A stretch of DNA of 14,792 nucleotides, from NCBI RefSeq assembly GCF_000003605.2, contig NW_003149262.1, forward strand, positions 1 through 14,792. The letters are read 5' to 3'. Shown here piece by piece: positions 7,601-14,792 of this stretch; position 1 is the stretch's first letter; every line of letters begins with the position of its first letter. Below the pieces are notes generated by a model that was not told the origin of the DNA, searched no databases, and saw only the letters and a list, made by a program, of their open reading frames with translations. Made by a program: the position numbers and the translations under genes. The DNA is from Saccoglossus kowalevskii. Taxonomy: Eukaryota > Hemichordata > Enteropneusta > Harrimaniidae.

Positions 7601-9160
7601 ATTTTGCTATATTATTATATCTTTTCACACATTTACCCTCTTCATTGATATTTAAAACAAATTGATACATGTCCAGTTAGTGATTTGATTAATGATATGT
7701 GCGTTTCTGGTTGCAAATATATTTATGAATGGTTCGATTACCCCCTACATGCATATCAACTTATACAACAGATCACAAATATAGATCTGATGAGTAAACT
7801 TTAACTGACACAAAGTTGTATAATCCCAAACATACATTGTATGTTAGTCACTTGTTACACGTTCGTGTTGGGTTTATTCTTCGTACTCATAAATTTGTAA
7901 AGTGTTTTAATTTGTGTTTGTTTAATTGTGTAATACCATAACACACGATTACGATACTAAAGACATGCACCTTACTTGAGTTTGGATACAAAAAATAGCA
8001 AATAAGTTTGTGACCATATATTAGATTGCAAATTTTGAAAATCTGATTTGTATTGACATTATATTAACATATTATTCACTCCCAATTACTGACCAGACAC
8101 TACAAATTTATTCAGAAACAATTTACATGGTCACATGACCAATGATGTTAATATCCAATTTGATTGCATATTAATATGTAGAAATTTGTGATCAGATAAA
8201 AGACAACAGATATGCAACAATCTTGCTTTTGTGGTCACATTACTTTATCTTTAGCAGGACTAACATTTCCCCTAATTGCAACAGAAACTAGGTATTATTG
8301 ATCTTAACTTTTGAAATGTATAATAGTTTGTGTTATGTACGTTACACGTTTTGTAAATAAACATATTAATACAACTTTGGATTCCTGAATGAGCATGGTT
8401 ATTACTTCAAATACTATATGCTCAGTAAAGAGCGGTACCCTGATTGCTAAAATAGCACAACGTCACATGATTTTCACACTCATTCAAACTCAATAGGAAA
8501 AAGCAGTTCCACACAATTTCACGAACAACGTACTGAAAAGAACATGACATGATAAATATATACCATTAGTTGAAATAATTGTTAATTTATATTATCTCTG
8601 CGCTTTTGCTATTTTCTATAATAAATCACTATATACAGAATATTTCATACAGGTATATTTTCCCCTCCATATAAGAACATTTCACATGTCTTACAACACA
8701 CAATAAATATATCAACTTCCTTTATTATTCCTGCATACATTATTTCAATATAGTGATATTTACATAACATAAATGTAGTCTAAACATAAAAATAATGACA
8801 GTTGGAACCAATTTGAGTTACAGATAGAAAACATTTCACGAGTGTCTCTACAATATCAAATGTATTACTTTATTACATAGTGTAGTAAATTATATTTGTT
8901 CCAATAATTCAGTTTGGGGGTATTTGAAATGTCGTCTCGAATATTTGCGCCTTTATATTATGCTTCTAAAAATATTCAAATTATGTAATTCCTATAAAAT
9001 AATATAGTAAACAACCAACCTATTTCGATATTGACGCATTTTGTGATAGCCAGCAATGGCGCCTTTTGATTAAAACAATATTCATCTTAACTGTATAATA
9101 GTACAATGGCAATTCCCAACCTATATTATCCCAAAATGTTCTAAACTATTTTATATGGTT

Positions 9161-9166
9161 TTTAAT
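9161..9166 (-). terminator. Candidate polyadenylation signal of the minus-strand P450
   Basis: The minus strand reads ATTAAA, the commonest variant of the hexamer, about 170 bases after the P450 stop codon. A canonical AATAAA lies further away at 8869-8874. Hexamers are frequent in AT-rich DNA, so this is only a candidate. Confidence 0.3.
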
Positions 9167-9337
9167 GTGTGCCCATTGAAACATGACACGTCTTTACCTT
9201 GTTATGTACGTTATATATATATACTTTTGTATGTCAATGTTCTATTGAAATCCAACACTAATGTTAGTAAAAATATTCAAAATCCACATGTGTGTGCATG
9301 TTCCATATAATACAAATAATGACATCACACAAACACA

Positions 9338-9522
9338 TCAAGTGTGTCTTTCTTTGATGACAACGTCATATTGTTTGGGGACCAATGTTATACCCAGAAC
9401 ACCCTCAGTGCAGGGTTTCTTGGTTCCGACTGGCAAGGTGAACTTGAACTGATGCATCATGGCTGAGAAGTATAGAAATAATTCATGTTTTGCCAACTGT
9501 TCACCCATACAGACACGTCGAC
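9338..9522 (-). CDS. P450 exon 6: haem-binding Cys to C-terminus
   Basis: Acceptor TTTTTGTAG precedes the exon. With exon 5 it completes FSAGRRVCMGEQLAKHE, matching FxxGxRxCxG; the Cys is the axial haem thiolate ligand. The C-terminal sheet region reads TLPVGTKKP, then GITLVPKQYDVVIKERHT, and the stop is TGA at 9338-9340. The 1459-bp intron before it is by far the longest of the gene and carries a gypsy relic. Confidence 0.9.
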
Positions 9523-12500
9523 CTACAAAAATACAACATTGAAATACAAAACTACAAATGCATAACACAATCAAGACGTGAGACTTAAATCCAGCTGGCT
9601 ATTGCATTTTCCTCCAACCTTCTCCGAACGTTAATTAGAAGTGCAGTTAAATCGTGAAACGTGACCTATATAGTATTATATATTTTTAACAAAGTATCGG
9701 CATTCCAATGGAAACACATTGTGCTTCTTGCTGGCAGATTAATTCCTCCATTCCTTCAACAGTTGTCCGGTAAATAGCATGTTCATGCTTAAAGCAGACA
9801 AATTATGGTGCTAGCTTGTAGAGGAATGTATCGAGTTTACCCATTTGTATGTAAAAATGTTGGTTGATTGTGAAGTCATTGTCGTGCAGTTGTCTGCAAA
9901 CTTGCTCTAGGTGCTTGTCGTGATCTGTTTTATCGATGCCACCAATGTAGATATCGTCACACATATTTCTAGTGGTTTAAAACAATTTTAAACTACGAGC
10001 ATATTCTAATCTTGTTGGGCCTGTTGGGTTCTGATACTAGAATTGGGTGAACTCAAGGTGACCTTGTGCGCACTCGATGGTGTCCTCTTTTTCAAGCTAA
10101 TTTAGGTTTTCTTCAACTTGTTTTCTCACATGGAAAAGAATACGGCGGTGGGGTTGTGTCACAGGTCTTGTGTTTTCATCAACACTTGCATTCACCCATA
10201 TCTCTGGTTATATTTGGCAAACTGTCGATCATATCAGGCCATGAGTCGATGTCTGTGATTTGTACTACAATGAGAACATTGTGGTAGCAAAGTCGAGCAA
10301 TGAATTCTTCTTGAAAACTGCCAGCGCAATTTGATACCAAGTATCAGAGCAATTGAGCTGGTTGTTTTTAATGGACAAGCTTGGAATCTGGTGCTATAGT
10401 GAGAAATTCTGCAGTTCAGAACTTGTGATACTTTATCATCTTCAATTCATTTATTGGACTGGTATTTTGATCTAATATTTCATGGTAAAGACATGCACAA
10501 GTGCAAAATGACCTATTTCAACTATTCGGGAACAAGTTACAGATACAGAACATCTTTCATCACATGGAATAAATATTTACTTCCCTAGCAAGATTTAGTT
10601 TACAGATTTATTTTACATGGTGTATTCACCATAGATAAAAATAATAAAACTATTTTAAACTAGTTGGATTTTAGAAACACGTGGTATTTTGTTTTTCTCC
10701 TCTTTATATTTTCAGAAGTTGGTAACCCCTGCTCTGATTGGTTGACTCTTAAGCTAGATTTGCACGATATTGCATTGAGTCAGATGTAGTTAAGGCGACC
10801 GAGGTACGACATATACAAAACAAAACAACGTCAAGTAAATCAAAAACTATTCAAAAATTACAATAAAATATAGAAAAAATGAATTGGAGCCTTATACCCC
10901 CATCGGATTGTGACATTACGTATTACAAAACTCCTAACGTAAACACAAATCAAGAAAACATTCACAATAAAACATATTCACCTGCAGAAAAAGGCATGAA
11001 ATTTTCCGACTTCTTGACTGTATTGTTCTTTTCATCGTAAAACCTCATAGGGTCAAATTTGTCTGGATCTGGCCACGTATTTGGATCTCTATGAATCGAC
11101 CTGTTGCAAGGGTTATTATAAAAAAGAATTAGTGCAAATTGGCACCATGTTTTTAAAGATAATACACCTCATAACATCTCGAGTACGACTGTACACTAAT
11201 TTATTAACCAAGTATTCCTGAATGTACATTGTATGCAGTTGATCAATTTCTTCCAATTATTCTAATTATATTATGCTCATATATAGTGATTATGTATAGT
11301 ACACAGGCGACAATACGCATATAATTAGGCCAGCTGCTCACTGAATACGTACAGATATCACTCACCAAAGTAATATAGTGACTGCAGTTCCACTGGGAAT
11401 ATTGTATCCACCAAGAGTAGTATCTCTCAAGGCACGATGTGGTAGTGCGAATGGTAGAATACTTCCACTTCGTTGTATCTCCAAAAGAGTGGCTTCCGTA
11501 TAAGGCAAGTGTTTACGATCATCGAGTCTCGGAAGGCGATTTGCTCCAACAACCTTTGTTCAAGATTTAAAAAACCAAGATTACATCAGTTGGGACTTTA
11601 TCCAATTCGTACAATTGCTAGAATCATTTACATGAATGCTGTTGAATTTGAGCAGATCATTCGAAAATCATATATAATCATATAGATATATAAATATATG
11701 CCTCACATACCTGATCTAATTCATTATACACTCTCTCCTGTATCTCTGGATGTAGAACCATAAACAGTAATCCCCATATAAGTGTAGTCACTACAGTTTC
11801 AGTGCCGGCGCCAAAGATATCCACTAACATAAATTTTAACTGATCATCAGTGAAATCTACTTTGCTATTGTGTTTGGTCCGCTCAGCCAAGCATGCATCG
11901 ATGTAGTCTCCAATGTGGTTTGGATCAAATACTTCACGATGCTCATCAATCTGCTGTTTGCAGAACTTCTCAACATCTTTACGAGTTGCAATGAAAGTTT
12001 TTATATTTGACTGGTTAAATGGTCTCAGAAATGGTAGAAAATCCAAGACATACACAAGATATCAACAATGAAAATAAAATTTGGATCAGAATATTTGAAT
12101 CGTTTACCAAACGTTATTGAACAAATTATGTTGGAAACACTCCTGTTAATGATATTGCCTGCGTTGATAGGTTGATTTTGAATATCCTAAAATAAGATAA
12201 AATTATTATCACACAGTGGATATTTTTGTTTTTGCGTGAACTGAATTTATTTTGGAGAAATTGTTTATACAAAGGGTATTGTACTACGTATTATACATGC
12301 TAAGTGAATAGTCTAGCCACAGAATAGCCATGCAGAAACATGCAAATCAAATCATGGGATATATGATAACCTTCCATTGACATGAACTGAAAGCTTGTCA
12401 GCGATAATAGCAATTTGTTATTAAATAGAGTGAATTATATCAGATTTTGGGTTTATAGTATAGTCTTACCCGAAATTCGTCTAACAAAAACAAGATCTCC

Positions 12501-13058
12501 TCACATATTTTACTCTCCATACATGTTTTACCAAATCCGAAGCTTCTAAGCGTTGCATGGGCGAATTGCCGACGGTGTTGCCATTTATTGTCGAAATGAC
12601 CACGAACAATACCTGTTGAAGGATATACATTTATACCATAACACTACATAACATTGTATCATTTGAAATTTGGAGAAACGACTGACAATCCACTGCTAGA
12701 AATGTGTACCTTCACATCTTGGGTTAAAGAGGTCGATCGTCCACGTATCAGGTCTATCAGCGAAATCATTTCCTTTCTGCACGAGACATTCTTGTATGGC
12801 CTTCACTCCACTGACAACAATGGCTGTATGAGATCCCATCTTCAGACTATAAACATCACCATATTTCTTTGAGAGTTTCATCATGTCTGTGTGTATGTCA
12901 GATCCGAAGTACATAAAGCTAACAATGATAGGTAAGCCCCAAGGTCCGGGTGGGAAGTTCTTGCAAGGTGCCAGGTAGTGTTGGGTAGTTATCCATGCTA
13001 AGAGCATTGTCATCAACAACACCAGTAGTGATACAAGATCAGTTGGCACAAAAATCAT
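9338..13058 (-). CDS. CYP2-clan cytochrome P450 gene, six exons, probable frameshift in exon 3
   Basis: Exons run 13058-12710, 12612-12470, 12186-11711, 11553-11366, 11100-10982 and 9522-9338, all with GT-AG introns. Intron phases are 1, 0, 0, 2 and 1. The product is an ER-anchored haem monooxygenase: N-terminal membrane segment, PPGP hinge, WxxxR in helix C, GAGTET in helix I, EIQR in helix K, FDPMRF, and haem loop FSAGRRVCMG with the Cys ligand. The layout is closest to CYP2 proteins (CYP2U/2J-like); the substrate is unknown. I chose the ATG at 13056-13058 because it opens directly into the hydrophobic anchor; an in-frame ATG at 13158-13160 would add 34 less typical residues. The exons sum to 1460 bp, which is not a multiple of three, because exon 3 is out of frame. 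The coding state is therefore uncertain. Confidence 0.88.
9828..10340 (-). pseudogene. Old gypsy reverse transcriptase relic in the last P450 intron
   Basis: Read on the minus strand, the part around 10184-9997 resembles RT fingers of the same gypsy group as the 3.5-kb element: VDENTRPVTQPHRR, FHVRKQVEENL, and in a shifted frame SEPNRPNKIRIC. A palm fragment follows at 9964-9828, with the Asp pair at 9953-9958 (MCDDIYIGG), then DKHLEQVCRQLHDNDFTIN and GKLDTF. Motifs A and B in between are missing (about 100 codons). Upstream, NSLLDFATT may be the protease-RT linker (to about 10340). Several frameshifts and stops show it is old. It is co-oriented with the host gene. Confidence 0.75.
10341..10981. 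other. Remainder of P450 intron 5, no gene seen
   Basis: AT-rich intronic sequence. No P450 exon, RT motif or RNA gene could be recognised on either strand. Short imperfect A and T runs near 10830-10880 are unremarkable. Confidence 0.5.
10982..11100 (-). CDS. P450 exon 5: PERF region and start of haem loop
   Basis: 119 bp between acceptor TTGCAACAG and donor CTGCAG|GTGAAT. It completes the split Trp codon and reads SIHRDPNTWPDPDKFDPMRF, carrying the PERF-equivalent motif with the Arg that pairs with the ExxR motif. It ends NFMPFSAG on a split Gly codon in phase 1, just before the haem-binding Cys. No defect is seen. Confidence 0.88.
11366..11553 (-). CDS. P450 exon 4: helix K
   Basis: 188 bp, exactly the length of the + strand paralogous exon. 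It reads VVGANRLPRLDD, then EATLLEIQR (ExxR), then SILPFALPHRALRDTTLGGY and NIPSGT. It leaves in phase 2 at donor TTTG|GTGAGT. The acceptor (AACAAAG) has a poor pyrimidine tract, making this the weakest splice site of the gene. After EIQR a Ser replaces the nearly invariant Phe of CYP2 proteins (EIQRSG here, EIQRFG in the + copy). Confidence 0.87.
11711..12186 (-). CDS. P450 exon 3: helices E to I, with internal frameshift
   Basis: Acceptor TTTTAG at the start, donor CAG|GTATGT at the end. The first part reads SNIICSITFGKRFKYSDPNF and IFIVDI, typical of CYP2. That frame then hits TGA near 12023. The continuation LDFLPFLRPF, KDVEKFCKQQIDEHRE and the I-helix GAGTETV lies in another frame that has its own upstream TGA at 12062-12064. 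Entry and exit are both phase 0, yet the exon is 476 bp, so a 3n+1 deletion (or equivalent) is implied near 12055-12065. Relative to CYP2 proteins about ten residues between DPNF and FLPFL are missing. The residue after the I-helix Glu-Thr is Val, where Thr or Ser is usual. Confidence 0.85.
12470..12612 (-). CDS. P450 exon 2: helix C
   Basis: The exon is 143 bp, acceptor CAACAG and donor CGG|GTAAGA. It reads GIVRGHFDNKWQHRRQFAHA and continues LRSFGFGKTCMESKICEEI. The WQHRR block is the helix-C WxxxR motif whose Trp and Arg contact the haem propionates. Phase 1 on entry and phase 0 on exit fit both neighbours. No defect is seen. Confidence 0.88.
12710..13058 (-). CDS. P450 exon 1: membrane anchor and hinge
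   Basis: It starts MIFVPTDLVSLLVLLMTMLL, an uncharged stretch of about 20 residues that serves as signal anchor in microsomal P450s. The proline-rich hinge NFPPGPWGLP follows, then KKYGDVYSLKMG and the region ending DRPDTWTIDLFNPRCE. The exon ends in phase 1 at donor GAAG|GTACAC. A TATA-like stretch lies about 40 bases before the ATG on the minus strand (about 13091-13105), but the transcription start is not known. Confidence 0.88.
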
Positions 13059-13576
13059 TTTGGTACAACTTGATGCGGAATAGTCTGTAAATATATACTC
13101 AATATAGATTAAACGATGATGATAAACGGCGGTGAATTTAATTGCACAATCATTGTCCAATTGATTATGTATGAGTGTGGCGTGAAAACAAATGCTTAGA
13201 ACTGAGTGATGATGTGGTTCGTGGGGATAATATACGACCCGTCAAATAGTTGCACAGGTTTGGTTTGGTTTTAGAGCCAGGTGCTATTGAGTAACTGGAC
13301 CAGTCGTCAAAGTTGTATCATGTTATCTCCACTGTTTTTACATTAGGAATAAGGCAATATAGATTTGGCTGGATATCATTTTTTCATATTAGCAAGAATT
13401 CAATAGTCAGCCAATAAGAGGTTCTATAGTACTGAAAGTGTTCCTGTAGAAATTTTGGGTGAGCGCAAAACTTGCTGGATTTGATTTGAAAAATCGTTTT
13501 GGGTACATAAAGTTTGAGCTCAATTCCATGAATGGCCAGGATAATTTACGATATTAAGTCCCGTATATACATACTT
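13059..13576. other. Upstream region of the P450 gene
   Basis: Presumed 5' UTR and promoter of the minus-strand P450. TATATATTTA on the minus strand (about 13094-13103) is the best TATA candidate, about 40 bases before the chosen ATG. An inverted CCAAT (ATTGG on minus) lies near 13413. No coding sequence beyond the 5' extension of exon 1 is apparent. The LINE relic begins just beyond. Confidence 0.4.
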
Positions 13577-14230
13577 ATGTCAAAATTAAAAGCTGTCAAC
13601 TTGTATTAATTGGACAGCCACAGCAAAAAACAGTATAGATTATGTAGACATTGATGGTACATTGGTTTCCGTGACGAATAGTGTACGGACACATGGTGTT
13701 ATGTTTAACAGGTAGATGGTGCTAACCATACATATTGTATACAGCTGTAAAACATCATTTTATCACATTCAAAGAATATCACAAATTATGAAATGTTTAT
13801 CCATTAAAACTATCGAAATGTTTGTACACGGTCTTGTCAGTTCATGAATAGACTACTGTAATTTCCTGATTTATTCAGTGTTCTGATTTCTAAATTGCAG
13901 AGGACTCAGAATCTGCTTCTCGGCTTATCGTTTGCAGTGAAATATATGATCATATCACTCTAACCATTATTAAACTACATTGGTTAAAATTAGAGTTCAA
14001 GATACAAGGCCTCAGTCTATATAAGCGACATGATGATATGATACATGCCACTGGCATCTTGGTTACGCTTCTCTAACCAGTGTGTTGTACCAAAATCTAA
14101 TTTAGTAGCTTGTGGTGGTAGGGCGTTTCCTGTTACTGGTTTAGTTTTATTGAACGGCTTACCACACGCTATCAAAAACAGTATCGAACTATTTTAACCA
14201 TTTCAATAACCATTTGTTCATTTTTGAAAA
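13577..14230 (+). mobile_element. CR1/L2-like LINE remnant, C-terminal part of the RT ORF
   Basis: Several blocks in the right order match the end of CR1/L2-type non-LTR retrotransposon proteins: VDIDGTLVSVTNSVRTHGV, then SFYHIQRISQIMKCLS, FVHGLVSS, IDYCN, KLQRTQN, SASRLI, YDHITLTIIKLHWLKLEFKI, and NLVACGGRAFPVTGLVLLNG with LPHAIKNS at the end. Stops at 13713-13715 and 13845-13847 and frame changes near 13870, 13909 and 14072 show decay. The catalytic palm lies 5' of what is preserved, as expected for the usual 5' truncation of LINEs. No clear 3' tail repeat is seen. It lies upstream of and opposite to the P450. Confidence 0.85.
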
Positions 14231-14792
14231 TGTATTAGTGCTTGTTTCTGTATATTATTATTTTCTGTTTTTGTAATATTCTATTCTTCTGTCATGCATC
14301 GGGCGTGTCTGTCACATTCGCAATATCAGTAAATAAGTTGTTATTAGTATTATTAACTCCACTGAAACAGAAACATAACATAACAGAAACAATTGCTATA
14401 CAACTTAAGTTTGTTTTACAATTCAACCCATGTGATTTGGTGTTTAATAAGTTACTTATATGCATGTACAAATATATCACATGTGTATAATTGCAACTGG
14501 AAGAACGTTTATGACCACATTATTGTATGTACGAACAAATATGTCACATGTAATATTATTGTTGTCAGCATAAGTGTCAAATTGTGTCGAGTATTGTTCT
14601 CCGATGAGAAGCACAATGATTATTTGGTTAATATAACACATATGGTGAACAATTTAGTATTGGAAATTATAAACAGATTTAAAAAATTAAGATTCAAACT
14701 ATTCTCGAAATAAAATAATTCTCGAAACTATAATTCAAAAGAGAAATGCACACACTAAACGATGGAATGCAACAATGAATAGGTGCGCGATC
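14231..14792. other. AT-rich sequence without recognisable gene
   Basis: Open stretches here (such as 14242-14490 and 14393-14713, +) have compositions expected of random AT-rich DNA, rich in Ile, Asn, Tyr and Cys, with no motif I recognise. The left end may include a LINE 3' untranslated portion, but I cannot support that from sequence. Confidence 0.5.

Larger units (their letters stand above)
7357..9337. other. AT-rich intergenic sequence between gypsy LTR and P450 3' end
   Basis: No coding frame of credible composition is present on either strand. The left part (7366-7600) has a diverged tandem repeat, described separately. The rest is AT-rich with a TA run near 9213-9222. The right end must contain the 3' UTR of the minus-strand P450; an ATTAAA hexamer lies at 9161-9166 (minus strand) and an AATAAA at 8869-8874. 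I see no plus-strand P450 exons here. Confidence 0.6.

Noticed and set aside
8139-8150. GGTCA CA TGACC inverted half-sites in the intergenic region
   Set aside because: Resembles a nuclear-receptor-type palindrome but with spacing 2 rather than the usual 3, far from any start; short enough to occur by chance.
10066-10287. 73-codon open frame (+) in the P450 intron
   Set aside because: It is the antisense of the gypsy RT relic on the minus strand, which has recognisable motifs; the plus frame has none.
10232-10390. Minus-strand open stretch reading FQEEFIARLCYHNVLIVVQI and on to a stop
   Set aside because: At first it looked like a separate domain. The overlapping frame (NSLLDFATT, then VDENTRPV) fits the gypsy linker and RT, so this is more likely a shadow of the relic.
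12654-12872. Plus-strand open frame over P450 exon 1
   Set aside because: Antisense of the exon 1 coding sequence with no features of its own.
14242-14713. Two overlapping open frames (+) with hydrophobic N-termini near the right edge
   Set aside because: Composition is that expected of AT-rich non-coding DNA; no conserved block, and it lies just beyond the decayed LINE.
1-14792. Search for CRISPR, tRNA, rRNA, bacterial defence or biosynthetic clusters
   Set aside because: No repeat-spacer pattern, cloverleaf or operon was seen; gene structure is eukaryotic and all recognisable proteins are P450s or retroelement parts.

Overview
The window looks like AT-rich nuclear DNA from an invertebrate animal. 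The evidence is spliced cytochrome P450 genes with GT-AG introns and decayed retrotransposons of kinds common in aquatic invertebrates (DIRS-like, Ty3/gypsy and CR1/L2-like LINE). I saw no rRNA, tRNA, CRISPR array or bacterial-style operon, and the species cannot be fixed from what I can see.

Layout from left to right. Positions 1-553 (+) hold the 3' part of a CYP2-clan P450 copy: an I-helix exon with a frameshift and a clean K-helix exon. Positions 554-1186 are non-coding. About 1187-3886 (+) is a GC-richer DIRS-like retroelement with broken gag, reverse transcriptase (RT) and RNase H reading frames. It abuts a Ty3/gypsy element on the other strand (about 3886-7356, -) at a sharp junction. 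The gypsy copy keeps a 5' LTR, a primer binding site, gag, zinc knuckles, protease, part of the RT, RNase H and most of integrase. It has lost its 3' end and the RT fingers, and it carries frameshifts and two nonsense codons. Positions 7357-9337 are AT-rich with a short diverged tandem repeat.

Positions 9338-13058 (-) carry a six-exon CYP2-clan P450 gene from its membrane anchor to the haem loop and stop codon. All six exons have usable splice sites, but exon 3 is out of frame (476 bp) and about ten residues short, so the copy is either a young pseudogene or has a sequence error. Its 1.46-kb last intron contains an older gypsy RT relic. Positions 13577-14230 (+) are the C-terminal end of a CR1/L2-like LINE, upstream of the P450. 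The remainder is AT-rich without a recognisable gene.

The two P450 copies are paralogues lying tail to tail, with identical K-helix exon length (188 bp) and nearly equal preceding introns (153 and 157 bp). The + copy lacks its last two exons in this window; the space beyond is occupied by the two retroelements. The biology here is P450 duplication and decay together with retroelement insertion. I did not find a convincing new molecular system.
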